The notes below the pieces were generated by a model. That model saw nothing but the letters and a program-made list of their open reading frames with translations. It did not search any database and was not told the DNA's origin. From contig JACQEH010000207.1 of assembly GCA_016200675.1 (NCBI GenBank), forward strand, positions 1 through 27,056: a DNA stretch of 27,056 nucleotides, read 5' to 3'. The stretch comes from Chloroflexota bacterium (GTDB taxonomy: Bacteria > Chloroflexota > Limnocylindria > Limnocylindrales > CSP1-4). Below are positions 7,456-14,565 of the stretch, piece after piece; the first letter of the stretch is position 1, and each line of letters begins with the position of its first letter. The position numbers were made by a program, and so were the translations under genes.

Positions 7456-8675
7456 GTCTTGCTCACCTGGATGGTGCTGTTGCACGGGACCGACAGCCCG
7501 CCGACGAGCGTCTGGCTCTTGATCGTCCAGGGGAGGCCACCCTGCTTGTAGGTCACGGTGGTCGTGAAGCCGGCGGCGTTCCAGGTGGCCTGGGCGTTGG
7601 CCGACGACGAGCCGATGAAGTCCGGGACGGTGCACGAGCCGACGTTGACCGTGATGTAGTTGCTGCGGGTCAGGGATCCGGGGCCATTGGCGGTCGTCAC
7701 CGTGAGCTTGACGGTGAAGGTGCCCGCGGCCGCGTAGGTGTGATTCACGGTGAGGCCGGTGCTCGAGGTCGTGCCGTCACCGAAGGTCCACAGGACGCTG
7801 CTGGGGGGCAGGCTCGACGTTCCGGAGAACGCTACGGTCAAGGGGGCGTTTCCTGCCACCGGAATGCCGGTGAAGTCGACCGTCGGAGGCACCACGGTTA
7901 CCGAGATGTAGTTGGTCCGCGTGAATGGCGCGCTGGATCCGACCGCATTCGTCGCCGTCAGGGTGACCGAGTACGTGCCCGCCGTGGCGTATGGATGGAC
8001 GGGGTTCTGGGCCGTCGACGTACCGCCATCGCCGAAGGTCCAGGCCCAGCTCGTCGGGGAGCCGGTGGAGGAGTCGGTGAACTGGACACTCGACCCTTCG
8101 GTGACACTCGTCGGCGTCCCGGTGAAGTTCGCGGTCGGCGCGACTGGGCCGCCTCCACCGATCGAGAACATCGCCGTCTTGATGGGGAAGACCGAGGACG
8201 CGCCGACCGTGAGGTTGCCGCCACTTCCCACCACTGCGCTGATGATCGGGGTGATGATCCGGAAGGTGCAGGTCAACCTGACCTCGGCCGTGCCGCCGAT
8301 GGCGTTCCCGCCGGGGAACGTCGGGTCGGGTGCCGTCTGGGCCCCCGACACCAGCGGCAGGGTGCAATTGTTCGCCTTGGCGTCCGCCAGGATCTGGTTC
8401 TGGTAGGACGCCTTCGCGGAGGCATCGTTCGTGACCCACGCCGTCGGATGGTTGGCGGCGAAGTTGGCCGCGACCCGGGCCATGTTCTGGAGGTTGACCC
8501 AGCCCAGGTAGACCCGCCCGAAGTCGATGGCGATGAGCGTAAGGAGCAGGAAGACGGGCAGGATCAGGGCAAATTCAGCGAGGCTCTGACCGTTCCGCCC
8601 ACGGCGGCGCCGGCCTTGGAGCTCACTGGACCCCCCGGTCTCAGTCCGCCGACCAGCCTCCACGAATGGAGTCAT
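7452..8675 (-). CDS. TadE-like pseudopilin fused to two PKD domains and a PASTA-like domain, cassette B
   Basis: 407 residues, over twice the family norm. Order: basic leader; processing site RNGQSLAEF (Gly29, Glu34); membrane helix with IDFGRVYLGWVNLQNMARVA; TadE globular part to about 175; PKD 1 (about 178-260, core WAWTFGDGGTST, then HPYATAGTYSVTLTA); PKD 2 (about 261-347, core VLWTFGDGTTSS, then HTYAAAGTFTVKLTV); and a last 60 residues that read as a PASTA unit (CTVPDFIGSSSANAQATW, then QTLVGGLSVPCNSTIQV, with two cysteines). PKD domains are extracellular Ig-like adhesion or spacer modules; PASTA domains often bind cell-wall material. ATG at 8675 follows GGGGGA. It leads cassette B. The architecture is clear; the ligand is unknown. 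Confidence 0.88.
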   Translation of the reverse strand: MTPFVEAGRRTETGGSSELQGRRRRGRNGQSLAEFALILPVFLLLTLIAIDFGRVYLGWVNLQNMARVAANFAANHPTAWVTNDASAKASYQNQILADAKANNCTLPLVSGAQTAPDPTFPGGNAIGGTAEVRLTCTFRIITPIISAVVGSGGNLTVGASSVFPIKTAMFSIGGGGPVAPTANFTGTPTSVTEGSSVQFTDSSTGSPTSWAWTFGDGGTSTAQNPVHPYATAGTYSVTLTATNAVGSSAPFTRTNYISVTVVPPTVDFTGIPVAGNAPLTVAFSGTSSLPPSSVLWTFGDGTTSSTGLTVNHTYAAAGTFTVKLTVTTANGPGSLTRSNYITVNVGSCTVPDFIGSSSANAQATWNAAGFTTTVTYKQGGLPWTIKSQTLVGGLSVPCNSTIQVSKT

Positions 8676-8718
8676 GGTTCCCCCGGCGAAGGCGTGATGA
8701 GTGCCCTGTCAGGTTGTA

Positions 8719-8780
8719 GGTATCACCTTGCAGCGGACCTTGCCGTGGTGCAGGAAGTCAACAAAGGCCGGTACTTTCAG
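8719..8780 (-). promoter_or_regulatory. candidate operator region upstream of cassette B
   Basis: On the minus strand CTGAAAGTACCG (8780-8769) and CTGCAAGGTGATACC (8733-8719) resemble the tandem motif in front of cassette A (11708-11732). A TTGACT hexamer lies between them. The region is 44-105 bases before the ATG at 8675. Sequence similarity is visible; a regulator is inferred. Confidence 0.4.
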
Positions 8781-8850
8781 GTGCGCCCTCGCTGGTATCG
8801 GTTTCGCGCGCGAAGCTTGTGCTTGTCATCACGACTCGCATGCTCCGATC

Positions 8851-8870
8851 GCGGCCGGTGTGTCGGCCGC
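8851..8870 (-). terminator. hairpin after cassette A
   Basis: GCGGCCG and CGGCCGC pair perfectly around a six-base loop, 10 bases past the TAA stop of the cassette A TadG gene. There is no T run, so termination strength is uncertain. Confidence 0.4.
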
Positions 8871-8880
8871 CGAAACCCAT

Positions 8881-10596
8881 TTACTGGCCGAGTCGAGGTT
8901 CCACCAGCCTTGGCGCAGCTTCCCCAGGGCCGTCGTATGTCTGGACAACCGTGGTCCCACCGGCAAGCTTGACCGTCCAGCAGATGAACTGGCCGATGGC
9001 GTCGTGGAGTGGCTGCCCCGACAGGGTGATGTTGTCGCGCGGGGCGTATAGGACTCCCTGCCAAGAGAGTGCCGCACCGGCGTTCACCTGGACCATATTC
9101 GTGTTAGCGTCGACCGTCGGGTCACCCAACTGGGCCGGAGTGATCACGTATACAGCGATTCCTACCGGGGTCTTGTCGGTATCGACCGCCGTATAAGTCC
9201 ATGCACCGCCAGTGAACGTATACGCGTAGGTACCGTCAGTCTGATAGGCGCCCTTCTTGCGGTTCGGCGGAAAGCCCTTCGTTCCGTCAGTTGCCCCGGT
9301 ATTGAGGTCCACCGCTCCATTCCCGTTTACAGTCATGCCAGGTTGGTTGGATGTATTGCGGAGGAAGATGCTTACTCCGTCGCCCACGACCAGGGATCCG
9401 TTGTTCACGTTGAGTGTTCCGGTGATGTAGAAGACCCCGGCTTGCTGGGTGGCGGGCACGTCCGTCTGGCCGTAGTTGCCGTCGTTGTTGGTGTCGTTTG
9501 GATCGGAGTAGTTGTGGATGGGATCGAGAAGCAGACAGCCGCTGACGTTGATGTTGTGGTACCAGCCTGGCCCGATCCGGGCGTAGGTAGTGCCCGAACA
9601 GCCAACTCCGGGCGAGGACATGAGCGTCCCCTTGGTCAGGGTGATGTCACCGACCTTGCTCGGGGGTGCCGTGTCGGTTGCGAATCCCTGGGGCACTGCG
9701 GCGGTCCCGCCACTGGCGGGCACGCCTGTCAATACCGAGGGCAAAGGGTAGTTCGGGTCGTCCACGAAACTCGGGAGCGGCTGAACTGTCTTCAGGTTGA
9801 ACGTCGGAAAGCCGTCACTAACCTGGTTCGCCGACCAACAGCTATTCCCGCAACTGATGTAATCCTGAAGGTAGGCGTCCGCATCCCCGGTTAGATAGAG
9901 GCTGGAGCCGGAATTGAGCTTCATGCCCCAGTTACCACCCACATCACCGTTGGCAACCTGAAGGATCGTGTTGGTGCCTGCGAGGTCGATGTCAGTGGCG
10001 TTCGCCGGCCCGGCCTGACCGTTCTTCCGCAGGGTAATGACTGCAAACTGAGATGCAAACACGCCAGCCGTCGCCCAGGCACTGACGGTTCGATCCCCTT
10101 GGCCATAGATGTGGCTGAAGAACGATGGATTGTCCTTCTCGACCCAAGCGAACAGGTAGCGATCGGCGGACCCGACGAAGGTCCCTGGATACTTCGTGGA
10201 TGCGTCGATCGGCGGCGTGCTCACCCAGATGCGGTAGCCGTTGACGACGAGGGGGCTGCCTGCAGACGTATTCGTGCTGTCCAGCCCTCCGTCCGCGAAG
10301 TTCGCGGGGTCCGCGCCACCGATGTCCGTGGCGCTGAGTCCGAGATTGAGCTGAGAGTTCAAGGAGTCCCAGGCCGCATGGCGAGCCTGACCCCGCTTTG
10401 TTGTGTTGATGGGCCGGCTCAGGAAACCGCCACCAGCCAGAACCGCGGCATCGGCTACGTTCTGGTAGTCCCGGCGCGTCTTCAGCCATGTCCCGTAGTC
10501 AACGGTGATCGCCGTGGCGCCGATCAGGACCACGAGGAACATCGCGAAGAGGGCAAGAACCTGTCCCTTCGAGTCACGCTTGTTCGATCGCGTCAC
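8881..10596 (-). CDS. TadG-like protein with beta-helix-like C-terminus, cassette A
   Basis: About 571 residues. The Tad signature is at the N-terminus: SKGQVLALFAMFLVVLIGA, a membrane helix, then DYGTWLKTRRDYQNVADAAVLAGG. A long exported region follows. The C-terminal half has repeated short beta strands (GVFYITGTLNVNNGSLVVG, MTVNGNGAVDLN, ALSWQGVLYAPRDNITLSG, VVQTYDGPG) of the kind found in beta-helical domains attached to Tad proteins. A GTG at 10596 overlaps the TadE stop (GTGA) and has GGAG at spacing 7 (10607-10604). An upstream in-frame ATG at 10611 would give 576 residues and overlap by 19 bases. The coupled GTG matches the other cassettes. Stop TAA at 8881. Confidence 0.85.
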   Translation of the reverse strand: MTRSNKRDSKGQVLALFAMFLVVLIGATAITVDYGTWLKTRRDYQNVADAAVLAGGGFLSRPINTTKRGQARHAAWDSLNSQLNLGLSATDIGGADPANFADGGLDSTNTSAGSPLVVNGYRIWVSTPPIDASTKYPGTFVGSADRYLFAWVEKDNPSFFSHIYGQGDRTVSAWATAGVFASQFAVITLRKNGQAGPANATDIDLAGTNTILQVANGDVGGNWGMKLNSGSSLYLTGDADAYLQDYISCGNSCWSANQVSDGFPTFNLKTVQPLPSFVDDPNYPLPSVLTGVPASGGTAAVPQGFATDTAPPSKVGDITLTKGTLMSSPGVGCSGTTYARIGPGWYHNINVSGCLLLDPIHNYSDPNDTNNDGNYGQTDVPATQQAGVFYITGTLNVNNGSLVVGDGVSIFLRNTSNQPGMTVNGNGAVDLNTGATDGTKGFPPNRKKGAYQTDGTYAYTFTGGAWTYTAVDTDKTPVGIAVYVITPAQLGDPTVDANTNMVQVNAGAALSWQGVLYAPRDNITLSGQPLHDAIGQFICWTVKLAGGTTVVQTYDGPGEAAPRLVEPRLGQ

Positions 10597-11105
10597 GGGT
10601 TTGCTCCACATGCGGTCCCAGCCGGGATTGTCTTCAGGGGCTGTGTCTCAACCTTCATTTCCTCACGGGCCGTCACAGTCAGCCGGTTGTCCGCTGTTCC
10701 GTCGATGCGATCGATCAAGGCCCCGACGAGAGGGACGAACAGCGTGTGCCCGTATTGGGTCGTGATGATGACCTTCCAGGAGTACGTGGCAGTCGGGTTG
10801 GTTGCGGTGATCGGGTTGGGGTAATAACAGTAGGTCACGGTCGATGCAGCGCTAGAGTTGTAGGCCGGAATGCTGCGCTGGAGGACTGGGTTCGCGTACG
10901 TCGTGATCGTCAGGTTCGTCTGGCTGTTCGCGCCAACAGTCGACGCGTAGCGCGCCACCTCGCGCACAGCATTGGTCAGCCCGATCTGCCCGCCCAACAG
11001 GATCCCCATCTGGATAACGCCGAAGATGAGCAGGAAGAAGAGTGGCGCGACTAGGGCGAACTCCGTCATGGCCTGTCCGCGCTGGCGGCATCGGCGCCGG
11101 CTCAC
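10593..11105 (-). CDS. TadE-like pseudopilin, second gene of cassette A
   Basis: 170 residues from the GTG at 11105, which forms a GTGA overlap with the upstream stop; another in-frame GTG at 11114 would add three residues. The processing site RQRGQAMTEF (Gly10, Glu15) precedes a helix (LFFLLIFGVIQMGILLGG), then IGLTNAVREVARYA. The mature part has one pair of separated cysteines (TYCYYP and GTACGANP). The block GHTLFVPLVGALIDRIDG parallels SHPLFVPLLSAILDAFDG in the adjacent upstream gene, so the pair arose by duplication and differs from the TadE genes of the other cassettes. Predicted minor envelope pseudopilin. Confidence 0.87.
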   Translation of the reverse strand: MSRRRCRQRGQAMTEFALVAPLFFLLIFGVIQMGILLGGQIGLTNAVREVARYASTVGANSQTNLTITTYANPVLQRSIPAYNSSAASTVTYCYYPNPITATNPTATYSWKVIITTQYGHTLFVPLVGALIDRIDGTADNRLTVTAREEMKVETQPLKTIPAGTACGANP

Positions 11106-11686
11106 GGGTTGCACGTCGGGCTGTTGATGTCACCCAGGTCAGTTGACGTCAGAACCGCATTGCCCACCCGAATGCTCTCGATCGCACTCAACCTGAAGCC
11201 CTGGTCGGTCGCCCCATCGAAGGCATCGAGGATGGCCGAGAGCAGCGGAACGAAAAGGGGATGGCTGTATTCGACCTCCACCCGGGCCATGACCGCCGGG
11301 ACACCGCTTGCGTCCGTAATCCTGTAGTAGCAAACGCTTGTGCGCGGTGTGGCTGGTGCGAGCTGGAGTCGCGACGGGTCGTAACCCCCGACGTTCCGCT
11401 TGAGGAAGCCGGTGCTCGAGTTGGTGAGCCGGGTGAAGTAGGTCGTAGAGGCCGGCGTGGCATCGGCAACTGACACAACCGCGATGGAAGCGGCATTCCG
11501 AGCTGCTTCACGTGCTGCGTTGGTCAGACCGACTTGGGTGAACAAGAGGAACCCAATCTGCAGGATTGCCAGGAACAGGAGCATGAGCGCCGGCAGGATG
11601 ATGGCAAGCTCGACGAGCGACTGGCCCTGCTCCCGGCCCGTGGCGCCCGCTGCTGTTCTTGATGAGATCTTCAAGGAACCCCACAT
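11102..11686 (-). CDS. TadE-like pseudopilin, first gene of cassette A
   Basis: 194 residues. The leader ends in REQGQSLVEL (Gly21, Glu26), followed by a long helix (AIILPALMLLFLAILQIGF) and VGLTNAAREAARNAAS. The mature domain contains SVCYYR, the same site as TYCYYP in the next gene, and a C-terminal SPTCNP cysteine. Unlike the leading genes of cassettes B and C it has no PKD extension. ATG at 11686 is preceded by a poor ribosome site. It opens cassette A, divergent from the small membrane protein gene, and its upstream region carries the tandem CTGMAAG-type motif. A pseudopilin role follows from the family; a specific partner is unknown. Confidence 0.87.
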   Translation of the reverse strand: MWGSLKISSRTAAGATGREQGQSLVELAIILPALMLLFLAILQIGFLLFTQVGLTNAAREAARNAASIAVVSVADATPASTTYFTRLTNSSTGFLKRNVGGYDPSRLQLAPATPRTSVCYYRITDASGVPAVMARVEVEYSHPLFVPLLSAILDAFDGATDQGFRLSAIESIRVGNAVLTSTDLGDINSPTCNP

Positions 11687-11702
11687 TCGTGAATCTCACT
11701 AT

Positions 11703-11784
11703 GCCGACGGTACCTTTCAGCGGTACTTGCAGGGGACGACCGGGAACTGGAGCCACGGCGACGGTACGATCCGCCGACGGTACC
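11703..11784. promoter_or_regulatory. repeat-bearing divergent promoter region of cassette A
   Basis: The 142-base region between the divergent cassette A and the small membrane protein gene has two exact copies of GCCGACGGTACC (11703-11714 and 11773-11784) and a near copy (GCGACGGTAC, 11758-11767). On the minus strand, CTGCAAGTACCG (11732-11721) is directly followed by CTGAAAGGTACCG (11720-11708), a head-to-tail pair. Such repeats are typical of operators. No regulator is assigned; the nearby response regulator is one candidate. Confidence 0.45.
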
Positions 11785-11828
11785 AACGGCTCATTGATCG
11801 GCCGCTCTCGCCCGGCGAGCCTATCCGC

Positions 11829-12008
11829 ATGGTCAAGCCCTTCGCCTCCCTGCTCCTGTGGTTCTACGCCGGCTGGTCGCTCGGCGCGTTCGCTTCGTTC
11901 GCGACGGGCGCCCCCGACTTCGGGCTCGTGATCGGGATTGCCTTCGGGGCGATGTTCTGGGTGACACGAGGCCGGTTTGTGCTGAACCAGGGGATCAAGA
12001 GCCGCTAG
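11829..12008 (+). CDS. small two-helix membrane protein, 59 residues
   Basis: The product is MVKPFASLLLWFYAGWSLGA followed by a short polar loop (TGAPDFG) and a second helix (LVIGIAFGAMFWVTRGRF), ending in a basic tail. I know no family name for it. The frame has the G/C-rich third positions of the neighbours. The ATG at 11829 is the first before the hydrophobic segment; only a weak GGCGAG lies upstream, and the longer open frame upstream would overlap the cassette A start on the other strand. It is divergent from the pseudopilin cassette and converges on the histidine kinase gene with 13 bases between stops. A membrane protein accessory to either is possible but not shown. Confidence 0.6.
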   Translation: MVKPFASLLLWFYAGWSLGAFASFATGAPDFGLVIGIAFGAMFWVTRGRFVLNQGIKSR

Positions 12009-12021
12009 CCAGGCGGTCCAC

Positions 12022-13461
12022 TCACGCCTCCGATGCTGCCGGCGACTCCGCCGGCAGCTCGATCGTGAACGCCGCACCCCCACCGCCCGGCGTCGCCGCG
12101 AGCTCCAGCGAACCCCCCATCGCGCGGCACAGCTCGCGCGACACGTAGAGGCCGATCCCCGTTCCTTCGGGATGCTGGTCGGCGCTGCCGCGCCCGAAGC
12201 GCTCGAAGAGCCGATCCCGATCTTCCGGAGCCACACCCGGTCCTCCATCCGCGATCGTCAGCGCCAGTCTCCCGGCATCGACGTCGGGGCGGATCGTTGC
12301 CGTGATCGGCGTGCCGCGGCCGTACTTCACGGCGTTGTCGAGGATCGCCCAGAGGACCTGGTCGAGCTGGTCGGGGTCGGCAACCGCGAGCCAGCCCGGC
12401 GCCTGGTCGTCCAGCTCGAACGGGACGCCGCTCGAACCCAGCGCCTCCCACGCTTTCCTGACGCGCGGCGCGAGGGCGACCACCTCGAGCCGCGGCCGGA
12501 GCGTGCTGGCCTCGAGGCGCGATGCCGCCAGGAGCTGCCGGACCATGCGCGAGAGGCGCTCGGATTGCTCCGTGATGATCAACAGCCGGTCGTCGGGGCG
12601 TTCGCCCTCGAGCTGCTCCGCGTAGGCGCGGATCGAGGTCAGCGGCGTCTGCAGGTTGTGGCTGATCCCGCGCAGGAAGTCGTCCTTGGCGGCGTCGAGC
12701 GCCTCGAGGCGCCGGGTCTGCTGCTGGACCTGCTCGAACAGCTCGGCGTTGCGGATCGCGACCGCGACCTCGCTGGCGTAGAGCTCCAGGAGGTCCTGGT
12801 CGGCGGCGTCCCATCGGCGCGTCGCCGGAAGATGACCGACCAGCACGCCCACGCGCTCATCGGGCAGGGCGAGCACCGCCCGGACCGGGCGCGATTCGCC
12901 GGGTACGACCTCTTCGACCATGACCCACTCCGGATCGCCGAGGTGGATGGCCGAGTCGATCATCGCGAACGCGGTCCGCGCGTTCGCGGTCGCGCGCGAG
13001 ATCAGCCGATCGAGGCCGTCGCGGGGCGAGGTCTCACCGATGGCGACGAGGATCCGGCCCAGCTCGGCGTTGCGTCGGGCGAGGTCGGAGGCCAGGCGGT
13101 TGTGGCTCTCGACGAGCTGGGCGAGCTCGTCCTCCCCGGCGACCTCGACCCGGGCGGAGAGATCGCCGCCCGACACGCGCTCCACGGCCTGGGCGATCGC
13201 CCGCAGCGGCCGGGCCAGGTTTCCCGCCAGGAAGTAGGCGAAGAGAACAGCGAGGATGACCGCGACCGCGAGGGCGAAGACGATGATCCCGCCGAGCGTC
13301 GAGTCCAGCGTCCCGCGCCGGGCGATCTCCGCACCCACAAGCACGAGCCCGAAGCCGGCCAGCGGGACGACCGAGCCGGCGATGACCCCCGCGGTGAGGC
13401 GAGCCCGAAACGAGTAGCCGGGCCCGATCCGCTGGGGATCGTCCTGCCGACGGTCCGTCAC
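12022..13461 (-). CDS. membrane sensor histidine kinase (HAMP-GAF-HisKA-HATPase)
   Basis: 479 residues. Two membrane helices (about 24-44 and 58-79) are joined by a loop of only about 13 residues, so there is no real extracellular sensor. A HAMP linker (about 80-132) and a GAF-like region (about 135-245) follow, pointing to an intracellular or membrane signal. The phospho-accepting site is His268 in GISHNLQTPLTSI, an H-N-L-Q-T-P variant of the usual H-E/D-L-R-T-P. The ATP-binding domain has the N box (DNAVKYG), G1 (DGGPGV) and G2 (GTGIGLYV). The GTG at 13461 overlaps the response regulator stop as GTGA, so the upstream extension of the open frame is not part of the gene. Autophosphorylates and passes phosphate to the partner regulator. 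Confidence 0.92.
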   Translation of the reverse strand: MTDRRQDDPQRIGPGYSFRARLTAGVIAGSVVPLAGFGLVLVGAEIARRGTLDSTLGGIIVFALAVAVILAVLFAYFLAGNLARPLRAIAQAVERVSGGDLSARVEVAGEDELAQLVESHNRLASDLARRNAELGRILVAIGETSPRDGLDRLISRATANARTAFAMIDSAIHLGDPEWVMVEEVVPGESRPVRAVLALPDERVGVLVGHLPATRRWDAADQDLLELYASEVAVAIRNAELFEQVQQQTRRLEALDAAKDDFLRGISHNLQTPLTSIRAYAEQLEGERPDDRLLIITEQSERLSRMVRQLLAASRLEASTLRPRLEVVALAPRVRKAWEALGSSGVPFELDDQAPGWLAVADPDQLDQVLWAILDNAVKYGRGTPITATIRPDVDAGRLALTIADGGPGVAPEDRDRLFERFGRGSADQHPEGTGIGLYVSRELCRAMGGSLELAATPGGGGAAFTIELPAESPAASEA

Positions 13462-14198
13462 GAACCGTCCGGAGTGGCGGCCGGTAGCGTGGTGACGAGC
13501 CGGTAGCCGACCCCGCGAATGGTCACCACGTGGGCCGGGTGGTTGGGATCGGGCTCGATCTTCTGGCGAAGGCGGCGCATCGTGACCCAGACATAGGACG
13601 GGTCGGCGTTCTCGGTGTCGGCCCAGCCGCGGTCCAGGAGCGTCTCGGTCGTGACCGTCTGGCCGAGGTTCGCCGCCAGGGCGTAGAGGAGGCGCGACTC
13701 GGTCGGGGTGAGCTGGACCTCCTGGCCTCGGACGGTCGCCGCGCGCCGGTGCAGCTCCAGGACCAGCTCCGGGCCGAGGACCAGCTCGCGGCGCGGGACC
13801 TTGTCGCCGAGACGGCGGAGGACGCGACCGATCCTGGCCCGCAGCTCCGGGTAGTGGTAGGGCTTGGTGACGTAGTCCTCGGCGACCTCGTCGAGGAGGT
13901 CGGCCTTCGAGTCCGCGGTGTCGATCGCGGACAGGACGATGATCGGGAGGTCGGCGAGGGCCTTGACCTCGCGGGCCAGGGACAGCCCGTCCATGCGCGG
14001 CATCATCATGTCCACGATCAGGAGGTCCGGCCAGCCGGCTCGCAGCCGGCGGAGGGCCTCGTCCCCGTCCCGCGCGGTCTGGACATCGAAGCCGTCTGCC
14101 CGAAGCTGGTCCGCGAGCAGGACGAGCAGGTTGGGATCGTCGTCGACCAGCAGGATCCGCGGCGCCCCGCCCACTCCCCATCGACCGCCGCTCAGCAT
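13458..14198 (-). CDS. OmpR/PhoB-type response regulator
   Basis: 246 residues. The receiver domain (about 12-130) has the acidic pocket Asp19-Asp21 (LLVDDDPN), the phospho-acceptor Asp63 (LLIVDMMMPRMDG) and Lys112 (YVTKPYHYPEL). The winged-helix DNA-binding domain (about 145-240) shows LTPTESRLLYALAANLGQ and the recognition-helix region SYVWVTMRRLRQKIE, ending in TIRGVGYRL. ATG at 14198 follows a TATACT box by 6 bases, with no good ribosome site, so the message may be leaderless. Coupled to the kinase gene by GTGA. Binding sites are unknown; the adjacent pseudopilin cassettes or its own promoter, which holds the 36-base direct repeats, are plausible targets. Confidence 0.93.
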   Translation of the reverse strand: MLSGGRWGVGGAPRILLVDDDPNLLVLLADQLRADGFDVQTARDGDEALRRLRAGWPDLLIVDMMMPRMDGLSLAREVKALADLPIIVLSAIDTADSKADLLDEVAEDYVTKPYHYPELRARIGRVLRRLGDKVPRRELVLGPELVLELHRRAATVRGQEVQLTPTESRLLYALAANLGQTVTTETLLDRGWADTENADPSYVWVTMRRLRQKIEPDPNHPAHVVTIRGVGYRLVTTLPAATPDGS

Positions 14199-14204
14199 GC
14201 CCCG

Positions 14205-14210
14205 AGTATA
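14205..14210 (-). promoter_or_regulatory. candidate -10 box, leaderless response-regulator transcript
   Basis: TATACT on the minus strand is a near-consensus -10 that ends 6 bases before the ATG at 14198. No -35 hexamer is evident. Confidence 0.5.
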
Positions 14211-14260
14211 GGCAGGGGGATTCGGCGGCTGGCCCGACGTGAGCCAGGGATCCGCCGCGG

Positions 14261-14352
14261 CTCCGACGATGCCGCTCGGGCACTCTGCCGCCGTGCCTCC
14301 GACGATGCCGCTCGGGCACTCTGCCGCCGTGCCTCCGACGATGCCGCTCGGG
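14261..14352. repeat. 36-base direct repeat, 2.6 identical copies
   Basis: Two full identical units (14261-14296 and 14297-14332) and the first 20 bases of a third (14333-14352) lie head to tail without spacers. Each unit begins CTCCGACGATGCCGCTCGGG. The array sits in the 367-base region between the divergent response-regulator and HTH-nuclease genes; apart from the -10 box I see nothing else there. Confidence 0.85.
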
Positions 14353-14565
14353 TATGAATCGAAGGCCGAAGACGATTGATTGGGCGGTCGATTCGCCGCT
14401 TGCGAGCGATGGCCACGCTCACTCGACGCGTTCTTCACTCCTGGGAGGCATTCCAGAGAGTAGCGCCCCCGGCTCATCGGCCGACCCGGGGCATCGAGCT
14501 GCCCACCCACCCGTGACCGGGCCCCAAGTCGGTTGATCGAGCGTGAACCGCGCGGCTGTACAACG

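Noticed and set aside
3078..11686. A complete Tad pilus locus
   Set aside because: No ATPase, inner-membrane platform, secretin, prepilin peptidase or Flp major pilin is present between 1 and 27056; only TadE/TadG-type proteins are seen.
13462..14319. N-terminal extension of the histidine kinase
   Set aside because: It overlaps the response regulator in another frame; the coupled GTGA start at 13461 fits the domain layout.
14261..14352. 36-base repeats as a CRISPR array
   Set aside because: The copies are directly joined with no spacers, only 2.6 copies exist, and no cas gene is nearby.
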